Shown here: piece by piece, positions 8,960-18,995 of the stretch | Layout of the letters: each line of letters begins with the position of its first letter | Position numbering within the stretch: the stretch's first letter is position 1 | DNA from: Phyllobacterium trifolii | GTDB taxonomy: Bacteria; Pseudomonadota; Alphaproteobacteria; Rhizobiales; Rhizobiaceae | Direction of reading: 5' to 3' | NCBI RefSeq assembly: GCF_014192095.1 | Contig: NZ_JACHXN010000005.1 | Location: forward strand, 169,944 to 233,943 | Length of the DNA: 64,000 nucleotides | Program-made: the position numbers and the translations under genes | Notes under the pieces: model-generated | Told to the model about the DNA's origin: nothing | Seen by the model: the letters and a program-made list of their open reading frames with translations, nothing else | Databases searched by the model: none

Positions 8960-9643
8960 TTATTGGTCTTTGCTCGACGCTTTCTCGGCTGCAGGCTCGA
9001 TAGAATATTTCATCACGAGCGGCATCTGCGCAAAGGTGAAGAGCAGCGTGATCGGCATGGTGCCCCAAACCTTGAACGCCACCCAGAAATCGGTCGAGAA
9101 GCTGCGCCACACAACTTCATTCAGTACCGCGAGGAAAATGAAGAATATCCCCCATCGCATGGTCAGCTTTCGCCAGCCCTCGGCATTCAGCTTGAAGGCA
9201 CTGTCAAAAACATAGCCGAGCAGGGATTTGCCGAAATAAAGTCCGCCGAGCAGGATGATCCCGAACAATGCATTGACGATGGTCGGCTTCATCTTGATGA
9301 AGGTTTCATTGTGGAGCCATAGCGTCAGCGCACCGAAGATCAGCACGACAATGCCGGAGATCAGCGGCATGATCGGCAGGCTGCGCACCAGAATCCAGGA
9401 AGCCGCAAGTGCAATCGCCGTGGCCGCCATGAACAGGGCGGTCGCGATGAAAATCGGCTCGCCAATATTGGAGAGGGCGGGAAAGCGTTCGATCAACCAT
9501 TCGCCGCGCGCATTGGCGAAAAAGAACACCATCAGCGGGCCGAGTTCCAGAACCAGCTTGAGCAGCGGATTGATCTCCTTGCGCGCCGGATCGGTTCTGG
9601 CTGCCGGATCCGATGGATCACGTTCGAATATGGGCTGTTCCAT
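8960..9643 (-). CDS. yciB: inner-membrane intracellular septation protein A (YciB/IspZ)
   Basis: A 227-residue polytopic protein of the YciB family, linked in other bacteria to septation and cell-envelope synthesis. Characteristic blocks are [20 protein letters not shown] near 25, [16 protein letters not shown] in the middle, and the tail [16 protein letters not shown]. Two adjacent ATGs exist (9646 and 9643); 9643 has the better spacing (7 nt) from AGGAG. The start overlaps the ftsY stop. It closes the leftward dapF-mtaB-ftsY-yciB run. Confidence 0.93.
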   Translation of the reverse strand: MEQPIFERDPSDPAARTDPARKEINPLLKLVLELGPLMVFFFANARGEWLIERFPALSNIGEPIFIATALFMAATAIALAASWILVRSLPIMPLISGIVVLIFGALTLWLHNETFIKMKPTIVNALFGIILLGGLYFGKSLLGYVFDSAFKLNAEGWRKLTMRWGIFFIFLAVLNEVVWRSFSTDFWVAFKVWGTMPITLLFTFAQMPLVMKYSIEPAAEKASSKDQ

Positions 9644-11055
9644 CATGCAACTCCTGCGATGGCTTTGGCAAAATCGCTTGCGGCGAAAGGTTCGAGGTCT
9701 TCGACCTGCTCGCCGACGCCAATGAAGTAGACCGGCAGTTTATGTTTCGCAGAGATGGCGACAAGGATGCCACCACGTGCTGTGCCGTCAAGCTTGGTCA
9801 TCACGAGACCATTGACGCCGGCGATGTTCTTGAAAATCTCAACCTGGTTGAGAGCATTCTGCCCCGTCGTCGCATCGAGCGTCTGTAACACCGTATGCGG
9901 CGCTTCCGGATCGTTCTTGCCGAGCACACGAACGATCTTCGCGAGTTCGTCCATCAGTTCCGCCCGGTTCTGCAGACGACCGGCCGTATCGATGATCAGA
10001 ACGTCGCTTCCGGCTTCCTTCGCCTGTTTCCACGCATCGAAGGCGAGCCCCGCCGCATCAGCGCCAAGCTTGGAGGAAACGACAGGGGCGCCGGTGCGTT
10101 TGCCCCAAATGTGCAACTGTTCGATGGCCGCGGCCCGGAACGTATCGCCCGCGGCGAGCATGACGTTAAGGCCACCCGCCGTAAGCTTGGCGGCAAGCTT
10201 GCCGATCGTCGTGGTCTTGCCGGTGCCATTGACCCCAACAACAAGGATGACGTGCGGTTTGTGCGAAAGGTCGAGTTCCAGGGGCTTGGCCACCGGGCCC
10301 AGCACCTTCTCGATTTCCGCTGCCATGATGGTGCGGACTTCCTCCGTGCTGATATCCTTGCCGTAGCGCGTCGCGCTCAAGGCCCCAGTGATGCGGATGG
10401 CGGTCTCCATACCGAGATCTGCCTGGATCAGCACGTCTTCCAGATCCTGCAACGTATCTTCGTCCAGCTTGCGCCGGGTGAAGATGCTGCCAATGGAATC
10501 GCCGAGTTGCTGGGAGGAACGGAACAGCCCCTTGCGTAGGCGCTCGAACCAGGAAAGACGCCTTTCCGGTTCTGCAATGGCGGGTTGTTCAACCTGTTTT
10601 TCCTCGACCGTACGGCTAACAGTTACTTTCGATGGCTTCGGGGCAACGACGGGTTCCGGCGTCTCGGCGACCGGAGCTTCGGGGGCAGGGATCGGCACCG
10701 GCTCGATTGTTGCCTCACCCATTGGCGATTCAATCTCATCCGTGGCTTCGATGAGTTCATCGACTGGCGACGGTTCAATCGCGGTCTGTTCGACGATGAC
10801 AGGTTCGATGTCTTGAAGTAACTCAGGTTCTGCCGCCGTGTCTTCGAAGGCGACGGTCTGTTCCTCAACAACTGGTTCTGCTTCAGCAGGAATAGTTTCG
10901 GCAGGCACATTCAATGCTTCCTGTGCCGTTGTATCCTCATAGAGCTGCTCAGCCGTCGGTAGCTGATCGACCTCGCCTGAGGGCTTCTCAACCGGAACCT
11001 CTTCGACCTCCTTCTTGCCGAAGGAGAATATCTTCTTGATGAAACCCAGAGCCAT
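9643..11055 (-). CDS. ftsY: signal recognition particle receptor FtsY
   Basis: A 470-residue SRP receptor GTPase that docks ribosome-nascent chains at the membrane. Residues 1-165 are the acidic Glu/Pro-rich A domain, long as in other rhizobia. The NG domain follows with P-loop GVNGTGKTT (274-282), [16 protein letters not shown] and [10 protein letters not shown]. The gene lies 23 bp after mtaB and overlaps yciB. Confidence 0.97.
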   Translation of the reverse strand: MALGFIKKIFSFGKKEVEEVPVEKPSGEVDQLPTAEQLYEDTTAQEALNVPAETIPAEAEPVVEEQTVAFEDTAAEPELLQDIEPVIVEQTAIEPSPVDELIEATDEIESPMGEATIEPVPIPAPEAPVAETPEPVVAPKPSKVTVSRTVEEKQVEQPAIAEPERRLSWFERLRKGLFRSSQQLGDSIGSIFTRRKLDEDTLQDLEDVLIQADLGMETAIRITGALSATRYGKDISTEEVRTIMAAEIEKVLGPVAKPLELDLSHKPHVILVVGVNGTGKTTTIGKLAAKLTAGGLNVMLAAGDTFRAAAIEQLHIWGKRTGAPVVSSKLGADAAGLAFDAWKQAKEAGSDVLIIDTAGRLQNRAELMDELAKIVRVLGKNDPEAPHTVLQTLDATTGQNALNQVEIFKNIAGVNGLVMTKLDGTARGGILVAISAKHKLPVYFIGVGEQVEDLEPFAASDFAKAIAGVA

Positions 11056-11078
11056 GAAAACTGCTTTGCTAATTAAGA

Positions 11079-12362
11079 TTATGCCGCGCGCTGGCTACTA
11101 TCACTAGCCAACAGCTTGTCGCTGTCATGGCCATTGATCGTGCGCTCGATGATATGGCCCGGCACTCCATCATCGACACCAACGAGAGTGAAACCCTCCG
11201 TCCGGCCAAGGCCTTCACGTTCGATGAGAATTTTCTGCGTCGTGCCAACGAGACTTTGCAAGTGGCGGCGATAGGCCATGTCGCCTGCGGCCCGCAGCCT
11301 TGCCGCGCGTGCCTTGATGCTCTGGCGGTTAACCTGCGGCATGCGCGCAGCGGGCGTTCCTTCACGCGGGCTGAACGGAAAAACGTGCAGATGCGTCAAA
11401 CCACATTCCTCGACAATCCGGACTGAGTTTTCGAACATCTCGTCCGTCTCGGTTGGGAAACCGGCGATAATATCCGCACCAAAAACGATATCCGGCCGGA
11501 TCTTCCGGACATTCTCGCAAAACTCGATTGAATCTTCACGCAGATGGCGGCGCTTCATGCGCTTCAGGATCATGTTGTCGCCCGACTGCAACGATAGATG
11601 CAGATGCGGCATCATGCGTTTTTCAGTCGCCAGCGCTTCCATCAGGTCTTCGTCGGCTTCGATCGAGTCTATGGAGGAAAGGCGCAGCCGCTGCAAGTCC
11701 GGTACTTCCTTGAGTACGGTTTTCACCAGCCTGCCCAGCCGCAAGTTTCCCGGAAGATCCGGTCCATAGCTGGTCATGTCGACGCCGGTCAGCACCACCT
11801 CGTTATAGCCATTGCCGACGAGCCGCTTGACCTGTTCGACAACACCGCCCATCGGCACCGAGCGGGAGTTACCTCGGCCGTAGGGGATAATGCAAAATGT
11901 GCAGCGGTGATCGCAGCCATTCTGCACCTGAACAAAAGCACGGGCACGTCCTTCGATGGCGTCGACCATGTGCGAGGCGGTCTCGCGCACCTCCATGATG
12001 TCGTTGACGCGCACCTTTTCAAACTGGTTGACGCCGAAATCCGGCAGCATGCGATAGGAGTTGGATTTCAGCTTCTCCTCGTTGCCGAGAACGAGATCGA
12101 CTTCATCCATGGCGGCAAATTCATCAGCGCCCGTTTGTGCGGCGCAACCGGTAACGATAATGCGCGCTTGCGGATTATCCCGGCGTGCCTTGCGGATGGC
12201 TTGCCGGGCCTGGCGCACAGCTTCGCTGGTAACGGCGCAGGTATTGAAGATGATCGCGCCATCTTGCAGGGCACCAAGACCCGCAGCATCGGCCTCGCGC
12301 TTCATCACCTCCGACTCGTAGGTATTGAGCCGGCAACCGAAAGTGACGACATCGACAGCCAT
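11079..12362 (-). CDS. mtaB: tRNA t6A37 methylthiotransferase MtaB
   Basis: A 427-residue radical-SAM methylthiotransferase converting t6A to ms2t6A at tRNA position 37. It has the N-terminal MTTase domain cysteines C10, C42 and C73, then the radical SAM CxxxCxxC at C150/C154/C157 (NGCDHRCTFC), and a C-terminal TRAM-like region. ATG 12362 is chosen because [13 protein letters not shown] begins the family homology and overlaps the dapF stop (ATGA); longer in-frame starts only add sequence from within dapF. Confidence 0.93.
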   Translation of the reverse strand: MAVDVVTFGCRLNTYESEVMKREADAAGLGALQDGAIIFNTCAVTSEAVRQARQAIRKARRDNPQARIIVTGCAAQTGADEFAAMDEVDLVLGNEEKLKSNSYRMLPDFGVNQFEKVRVNDIMEVRETASHMVDAIEGRARAFVQVQNGCDHRCTFCIIPYGRGNSRSVPMGGVVEQVKRLVGNGYNEVVLTGVDMTSYGPDLPGNLRLGRLVKTVLKEVPDLQRLRLSSIDSIEADEDLMEALATEKRMMPHLHLSLQSGDNMILKRMKRRHLREDSIEFCENVRKIRPDIVFGADIIAGFPTETDEMFENSVRIVEECGLTHLHVFPFSPREGTPAARMPQVNRQSIKARAARLRAAGDMAYRRHLQSLVGTTQKILIEREGLGRTEGFTLVGVDDGVPGHIIERTINGHDSDKLLASDSSQRAA

Positions 12363-13255
12363 CACGCAGCTCCCTGCGAGGATTTGACCTCGTCGCGGTG
12401 CCATGCTCCGGTCGCAGGGTCCAGAGATCCTGAAAACTCCCATTCCGCCGGTCCGGTCATAATCACATGATCGTTTTCAAGCCATTCGATCAATAGCGGT
12501 CCGCCTGGCACAGTGACCGTTACAACCCTTTCAGTACGGCCGGTGCGCGCGGCAGAAACACCAGCGGCGCAGGCAGCAGAACCGCAAGCCTTGGTCAAAC
12601 CAGCGCCGCGTTCCCATGTACGCAGGGTAATGGCGTTGCGGCTTGTCACGTGCGCGATGGAGATATTGGCGCGTTCCGGGAAGATCGGATGGTTTTCGAG
12701 GAGAGGCCCGAACCGCTCGAGATCGTAGGTCCACACGTCCTGGTCAACCCAAAAGATCGCATGCGGATTGCCCATATTGGCGACCGATGGCGAATGCAGG
12801 ACCGGCGCATCGATCGGCCCAATTTGCAATTCGATCCTGCGCGTATCGTGAAACGGTTCCGCGAGGGGAATGTCCTGCCAATCAAAGCGCGGCTTGCCCA
12901 TGTCCACGGATATCTGCCCGTCCGGATGTTCGCGGGCGGTCAGGATTCCCGCTATCGTCTCAAAGGTGAATTCACGCTTGCCGGTTTCCGAACTCAGCGC
13001 CTGCACCACGCAGCGCATGCCATTGCCACATGCCTGTGCCTCAGTGCCGTCGGAATTGATAATCTCGATATAGGCTTGCGTGCCGTCGGTTCTGGCCGAG
13101 TGAATGGCCATAATCTGGTCGAACTTGGTTGCCGGGTCCCGGTCGAGCGCGATAGCCGCGTCGGCCGTAATCCGGTCCGCACGACCGCGCATATCGGCAA
13201 CGATAATTTCGTTACCAAGCCCGTTCATCTTCGCAAATTGCGCGTATGCCGCCAT
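12362..13255 (-). CDS. dapF: diaminopimelate epimerase
   Basis: A 297-residue enzyme converting LL- to meso-diaminopimelate for lysine and peptidoglycan. The catalytic pair is C76 (ACGNGMRC) and C224 (ACGSAACA), one in each pseudo-symmetric domain, with [12 protein letters not shown] at the N-terminus. It is first in the leftward dapF-mtaB-ftsY-yciB cluster and overlaps mtaB by four bases. Confidence 0.97.
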   Translation of the reverse strand: MAAYAQFAKMNGLGNEIIVADMRGRADRITADAAIALDRDPATKFDQIMAIHSARTDGTQAYIEIINSDGTEAQACGNGMRCVVQALSSETGKREFTFETIAGILTAREHPDGQISVDMGKPRFDWQDIPLAEPFHDTRRIELQIGPIDAPVLHSPSVANMGNPHAIFWVDQDVWTYDLERFGPLLENHPIFPERANISIAHVTSRNAITLRTWERGAGLTKACGSAACAAGVSAARTGRTERVVTVTVPGGPLLIEWLENDHVIMTGPAEWEFSGSLDPATGAWHRDEVKSSQGAA

Positions 13256-13673
13256 ACCTTCGCTAGCCTATAATTGCCATCATCTGTCGATAGAGGGCTT
13301 ATATGGCGGAAAAGGGAAAGAAATGCCAGTGCCTGCGCGACTCTGTCTTGCTGGTGTTCCGTGTTCACGCGCATCGTCGACGCCGCCCAACCAGTCATGG
13401 TTTGCTGCAATGCATAAGACTTTATTCACCTTGAAATGATTGAATTGGTTAATGCCGCCGGTCTCGGCTGATCGCGGGCAGCTTTGGAAGGTGTGGCGAT
13501 ATTGTCAGTTCTACCATTTTTTGATGGTCCTGATGCCCGGTTCGGTCAGAAAAACAGCGGTTTTTCTGGGGTGCGGGTTGAAATTTCGCCAGTATCGCCA
13601 TTGTATTGATGGTTAACGAGCGCCGAATGGAATCGCATTCTGAGTTCAAATGCGCAGATGGAGAACTGAAGTT
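13256..13673. other. 418-bp divergent intergenic region (dapF / omp19)
   Basis: No plausible coding sequence on either strand. It must hold the dapF promoter (leftward) and the omp19 promoter (rightward; candidate at 13578-13606). I see no terminator or clear RNA structure. Confidence 0.6.
13578..13606 (+). promoter_or_regulatory. candidate promoter of omp19
   Basis: TTGAAA (13578-13583), a 17-nt spacer and TTGTAT (13601-13606) lie 67 nt before the omp19 start codon. The match to the alphaproteobacterial housekeeping consensus is moderate. Confidence 0.35.
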
Positions 13674-14210
13674 ATGGGGACTTTGAAAGTCAATTTGCTG
13701 GCCGTCGCCGTTGTCGGCATGGCGCTGGCGGGATGCCAGAGTTCGCGGATGGATCCTGTCTCTACCGCGCCTGCACCATTGCAGCCGGCCCCCTCAGGCT
13801 CGGTGAGCCAGAGCCAACTGCCGCCGCCGGGCGGCTCCAATCAGTTTCCGACGGCCCCGACAACGGGTAACGCTGCTCCAGCCCCGCAAGGCAATACGCA
13901 GGTCGCTGCGCTGCCGCCTGAAAATGCTCCCGATCTTACTGCCAGCAGCGTTGCCGGCGTCTGGAATGCTTCGATGGGCGGGCAGAGCTGCAAGATTGCG
14001 ACGCCGCAGACCAAGTTCGGCCAAGGCTACCGTGCCGGTCCTCTGCGCTGCCCGGGCGAACTCGCCAACCTCTCTTCCTGGGCTGTGAGCGGCAAGCAGC
14101 TCACGCTTTATGATGCGGCTGGCGGTACAGTGGCAAAACTCTATTCTTCCGGCCAATCGAAGTTCGACGGCCAGACTTCGGGCGGGCAAAACGTTAGTCT
14201 GTCACGTTAG
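13674..14210 (+). CDS. omp19: outer-membrane lipoprotein Omp19 (AprI/Inh protease-inhibitor family)
   Basis: A 178-residue lipoprotein with lipobox LAGC (C21), a Pro/Ser/Gln-rich linker (about 25-90) and a C-terminal beta-barrel domain of the AprI/Inh metalloprotease-inhibitor type. The tail GVWNASMGGQSCKIATPQT and GYRAGPLRCPGELANLSSWA closely matches Brucella Omp19, a surface lipoprotein and protease inhibitor; two cysteines would form the usual disulfide. ATG 13674 follows GGAG with good spacing; an upstream in-frame ATG at 13650 would spoil the signal peptide. Strong lineage marker. Confidence 0.92.
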   Translation: MGTLKVNLLAVAVVGMALAGCQSSRMDPVSTAPAPLQPAPSGSVSQSQLPPPGGSNQFPTAPTTGNAAPAPQGNTQVAALPPENAPDLTASSVAGVWNASMGGQSCKIATPQTKFGQGYRAGPLRCPGELANLSSWAVSGKQLTLYDAAGGTVAKLYSSGQSKFDGQTSGGQNVSLSR

Positions 14211-14268
14211 CTATCTTACGACCTAAAATTGGAGTGCGCCACGGGCGCACCCGGAGACTGCATTTCGC

Positions 14269-15459
14269 ATGTCGCACGATAATTTGAAAGTATTTCCCTC
14301 CGTGCGTGAGCGCTACGATGCGCTTGTGCACGCAGGAGATTTGGACGACGATCCATCCCAACAGCGTCTTGCCAATCGATTTGATCGTTTGATCCACGAC
14401 GTGGCGACGAAGCGGCTTGCAACAAAATCCAGTGCGCTGGGCTGGCTCTTCAGCCGAAAGGCGCCTCGGCACGAAATCGTCAAGGGTCTGTACATCCATG
14501 GCGAAGTCGGTCGGGGCAAGACCATGTTGATGGACATGTTCCATCAACTGGTGCCGGTCAAACGCAAACGTCGGGCGCACTTCATCGACTTCATGGCGGA
14601 TGTGCATGAACGCATCAACGCGCACCGCCAGGCTCTCAAGAAGGGCGAAACGAAACAAGAAGATCCTATACCGCCGGTTGCCGATGCGTTGGCAGAGCAG
14701 GCATGGGTTCTGTGTTTCGACGAATTCACGGTGACCGATATTGCCGATGCGATGATCCTGTCGCGCCTGTTTCGGGCGCTCTTCGAGCGTGGCGTGGTGC
14801 TCGTCGCTACGTCGAATGTCGCGCCCGATAATCTTTATCGCGATGGTCTCAACCGCCAGCTTTTCCTGCCGTTCGTAGATCTTCTGAAAACTCACGTGGA
14901 CGTTATCAACCTCGATGCCCGCACAGATTATCGCCTGGAGAAGCTCAACCGCATGCCGGTTTTTCTTTCGCCGCTGAACGATGAAACGAGCCGATTGATG
15001 GATGACGCTTGGCACGCCGCGACCGCTGGCGCGACCATCACGCAAGATAGTGTCAAGGTCAAAGGCCGTACGGTCATCATCCCCCAGGCAGCGCGGCACG
15101 TCGCGCGCTTTACTTTTGCCGATCTCTGCTCGAAGCCACTCGGGGCGGCAGACTATACCGCGATCATCAAGCGCTATCAGACAATCTTTATTGATGCTGT
15201 GCCGGTGCTCGATCTGCCGAGACGCAATGAAGCCAAGCGATTCATCATCCTGATCGATCTCCTCTACGATCACCACGTGCACGTGGTGATCTCGGCCGCC
15301 GCGTCGCCGAACCAGCTTTATGTGGCAAAGTCAGGCAACGAGGCCTTTGAATTTGACCGCACGGCGTCGCGGTTGTTCGAGATGCAAAGTGAGGATTATT
15401 TGGCCGAAGCGGGCGCACGTTCCGAGTCAGCCCAGCCGCCCCGGTCCGCAGAAGTTTAA
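14269..15459 (+). CDS. zapE: cell division ATPase ZapE (AFG1-like)
   Basis: A 396-residue P-loop AAA-type ATPase related to yeast Afg1/Lace1; in E. coli ZapE acts at the Z-ring during late division. It has Walker A GEVGRGKT (78-85), Walker B WVLCFDEF (146-153) and FDRTASRLFEMQSEDY near the C-terminus. A GTGCGCC/GGCGCAC hairpin (14234-14250) sits in the 58-bp gap after omp19. Commonly found next to mdh in rhizobia, as here. Confidence 0.92.
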   Translation: MSHDNLKVFPSVRERYDALVHAGDLDDDPSQQRLANRFDRLIHDVATKRLATKSSALGWLFSRKAPRHEIVKGLYIHGEVGRGKTMLMDMFHQLVPVKRKRRAHFIDFMADVHERINAHRQALKKGETKQEDPIPPVADALAEQAWVLCFDEFTVTDIADAMILSRLFRALFERGVVLVATSNVAPDNLYRDGLNRQLFLPFVDLLKTHVDVINLDARTDYRLEKLNRMPVFLSPLNDETSRLMDDAWHAATAGATITQDSVKVKGRTVIIPQAARHVARFTFADLCSKPLGAADYTAIIKRYQTIFIDAVPVLDLPRRNEAKRFIILIDLLYDHHVHVVISAAASPNQLYVAKSGNEAFEFDRTASRLFEMQSEDYLAEAGARSESAQPPRSAEV

Positions 15460-15559
15460 GCTATCAATTGCGTGTGATCCAACTCGCCTTTCTTTCATCA
15501 TTTTGATATGTTCTCCATGCTAAAAATGGCGCGGTTCAACTTTTGTAGGGCGAACTTTG

Positions 15560-15588
15560 TTGACGTTTACGTAAATCCCATCAATTCT
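15560..15588 (+). promoter_or_regulatory. candidate promoter and operator of the mdh-suc operon
   Basis: The 301-bp gap 15460-15760 holds no gene. A -35-like TTGACG at 15560 and AATTCT at 15583 are 17 nt apart. Overlapping them is an inverted repeat TTGACGT-TT-ACGTAAA (15560-15575; one mismatch), including the perfect palindrome TTTACGTAAA. It resembles operators bound by MerR-type regulators of acyl-CoA metabolism, but the regulator is not identifiable. Confidence 0.35.
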
Positions 15589-15694
15589 AACCGATTGAAT
15601 TTATTGGGGTGAAAATTTTGTGTTGAGTTATTTTTGAAAGAGGAATATTCGAACGTCCCAGCGCAAGGACATGTGGTAAAAGGTTTGCCCGTGA

Positions 15695-16723
<1,029 letters not shown>

Positions 16724-16749
16724 CTCGGGCCTGAAACAATTCTGAAACG

Positions 16750-16771
16750 ATCCGCACCTATGTGTGCGGAT
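16750..16771 (+). other. hairpin in the mdh-sucC gap
   Basis: ATCCGCAC (16750-16757) pairs with GTGCGGAT (16764-16771) around a 6-nt loop, just upstream of the sucC ribosome site AGAGGA. There is no U-tract, so it is more likely an mRNA-stability or partial-attenuation element than a terminator. Confidence 0.4.
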
Positions 16772-16792
16772 TATTCGTAGAGGAAATATCAT

Positions 16793-17989
16793 ATGAATAT
16801 TCACGAATATCAGGCCAAGCGTCTGTTGCACTCGTTCGGTGCCCCCATCGCCAATGGCGTCGCCGTCTACTCTGTTGAACAGGCGGAAGAGTGGGCGAAA
16901 ACGCTGCCCGGTCCGCTTTATGTGGTAAAAAGTCAGATCCATGCTGGCGGGCGTGGTAAGGGCAAGTTCAAGGAACTCGGACCGGATGCGAAGGGCGGCG
17001 TACGCCTTTCCAGATCGGTCGAGGAGGTTGTTGCCAACGCCAAGGAAATGCTGGGCAACACGCTGGTAACCAAGCAAACCGGTCCTGTCGGCAAACAGGT
17101 GAACCGCCTTTACATCGAAGACGGCGCCGACATTGAGCGCGAGCTCTATCTGTCGATCCTGATCGATCGCGCCACCGGACGCCCGGCTTTCGTCGTTTCC
17201 ACTGAAGGCGGCATGGATATCGAAGGCGTCGCGCACGACACGCCGGAAAAGATCATCACCGTCTCGATCGATCCGGAAAAAGGCGTGACTGCAGAAGATA
17301 CCGCCAAGATCAATGACGCATACGGCCTCACAGGTGAAGCCAAGGCCGACGGCGAGATGCTTTTCCCGATCCTCTACAAGGCCTTCACAGAGAAGGACAT
17401 GAGCCTGCTCGAGGTTAATCCGCTGATCGTCATGAAAGAGGGCCGTTTGCGTGTTCTCGATGCCAAGGTGTCGTTCGACGGCAACGCCCTGTTCCGCCAT
17501 CCTGACGTTGTCGAACTCCGTGACACGACGGAAGAGGATGCCAAGGAAATCGAGGCTTCGAAATATGACCTCGCCTATGTGGCACTCGACGGCAATATCG
17601 GCTGCATGGTTAATGGTGCCGGCCTCGCTATGGCAACGATGGACATCATCAAGCTGTATGGTGCTGAGCCAGCGAACTTCCTCGATGTTGGCGGCGGCGC
17701 CAGCAAGGAGAAGGTCACGGCTGCGTTCAAGATCATCACGGCCGATCCAGCGGTCAAAGGCATCCTGATCAACATCTTCGGCGGCATCATGAAATGCGAT
17801 ATCATTGCCGAAGGCGTGATCGCTGCGGTCAAGGAAGTGGGTCTCAAGGTTCCGCTCGTCGTTCGCCTCGAAGGCACCAATGCCGAACTCGGCAAGAAAA
17901 TCATTAATGAGAGCGGCCTGAATGTCGTCTCTGCGGACGATCTCGATGATGCGGCGCAGAAAATCGTCGCAGCTGTGAAGGGGAACTGA
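16793..17989 (+). CDS. sucC: succinyl-CoA synthetase beta subunit
   Basis: A 398-residue ATP-grasp subunit that, with SucD, converts succinyl-CoA to succinate while forming ATP/GTP. Characteristic sequences are [31 protein letters not shown] (nucleotide-binding region) and the C-terminal GGASKEKV and [13 protein letters not shown]. Start ATG follows AGAGGA. SucD follows after 3 bp. Confidence 0.97.
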   Translation: MNIHEYQAKRLLHSFGAPIANGVAVYSVEQAEEWAKTLPGPLYVVKSQIHAGGRGKGKFKELGPDAKGGVRLSRSVEEVVANAKEMLGNTLVTKQTGPVGKQVNRLYIEDGADIERELYLSILIDRATGRPAFVVSTEGGMDIEGVAHDTPEKIITVSIDPEKGVTAEDTAKINDAYGLTGEAKADGEMLFPILYKAFTEKDMSLLEVNPLIVMKEGRLRVLDAKVSFDGNALFRHPDVVELRDTTEEDAKEIEASKYDLAYVALDGNIGCMVNGAGLAMATMDIIKLYGAEPANFLDVGGGASKEKVTAAFKIITADPAVKGILINIFGGIMKCDIIAEGVIAAVKEVGLKVPLVVRLEGTNAELGKKIINESGLNVVSADDLDDAAQKIVAAVKGN

Positions 17990-17992
17990 GGC

Positions 17993-18907
17993 ATGTCTAT
18001 TCTAGTCAACAAAGACACCAAGGTTCTCGTTCAGGGCCTCACCGGCAAGACCGGTACATTCCACACCGAACAGGCTTTGGCGTACTACGGTACTCAGATG
18101 GTCGGCGGCATCCATCCGAAAAAGGGCGGCGAGACCTGGGAAGGCAATCTGCCGACCGGTTCGAGCGCGCAACTGCCGATTTTCGCTACGGTTGCCGAAG
18201 GCAAGGATCGTACAGGCGCCAATGCGTCGGTCATCTACGTTCCGCCTGCAGGCGCAGCAGAAGCAATTCTGGAAGCCATCGAGGCAGAGATTCCTCTGAT
18301 CATCTGCATCACCGAAGGTATTCCTGTCATGGACATGGTTCGGGTCAAGGCGCGCCTCGACCGTTCCACCTCCCGTCTCATCGGCCCGAACTGCCCTGGC
18401 GTCCTGACGCCGGAAGAATGCAAGATCGGCATTATGCCGGGTAACATCTTCAAGAAGGGTTCCGTGGGTGTTGTATCGCGCTCCGGAACACTTACCTATG
18501 AAGCAGTGTTTCAGACGACGAACGAGGGCCTCGGCCAGACGACTGCAGTCGGTATCGGCGGCGATCCTGTAAAGGGTACCGAGTTCATCGACGTCCTGGA
18601 AATGTTCCTTGCCGACGAAGCGACCAAATCGATCATCATGATCGGTGAAATCGGTGGCTCGGCTGAAGAAGATGCAGCGCAGTTCATTGCCGACGAAGCA
18701 AAGCGTGGTCGCAAGAAGCCCATGGCTGGTTTCATTGCCGGGCGTACGGCTCCTCCCGGACGCACGATGGGCCATGCCGGCGCCGTCATCTCCGGCGGCA
18801 AGGGCGGCGCGGAAGACAAGATTGCAGCGATGGAAGCCGCGGGTATCCGCGTTTCGCCTTCACCAGCGCAGCTCGGCAAGACATTGGTCGAAGTCCTCAA
18901 GGGCTGA
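17993..18907 (+). CDS. sucD: succinyl-CoA synthetase alpha subunit
   Basis: A 304-residue CoA-binding subunit. It begins [21 protein letters not shown], has [20 protein letters not shown] in the CoA/ligase domain, and the phosphorylated histidine in [14 protein letters not shown] near residue 250. It follows sucC by 3 bp with a GGGGAACTGAGG ribosome site overlapping the sucC stop. Confidence 0.97.
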   Translation: MSILVNKDTKVLVQGLTGKTGTFHTEQALAYYGTQMVGGIHPKKGGETWEGNLPTGSSAQLPIFATVAEGKDRTGANASVIYVPPAGAAEAILEAIEAEIPLIICITEGIPVMDMVRVKARLDRSTSRLIGPNCPGVLTPEECKIGIMPGNIFKKGSVGVVSRSGTLTYEAVFQTTNEGLGQTTAVGIGGDPVKGTEFIDVLEMFLADEATKSIIMIGEIGGSAEEDAAQFIADEAKRGRKKPMAGFIAGRTAPPGRTMGHAGAVISGGKGGAEDKIAAMEAAGIRVSPSPAQLGKTLVEVLKG

Positions 18908-18995
18908 GACATTAGTATAACGAGAATGGATCGGGACGGTAGGCGCCCCGGTCAACCACCAGAAAAGGAGACGGAGCAGGGCTCCGGTCACGAAC

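Noticed and set aside
13256-13673. Small ORFs upstream of omp19
   Set aside because: No ribosome sites and no conserved-looking protein; treated as promoter region.
14194-15282. 362-codon leftward open frame across zapE
   Set aside because: Antisense shadow; ZapE motifs on the other strand are complete.
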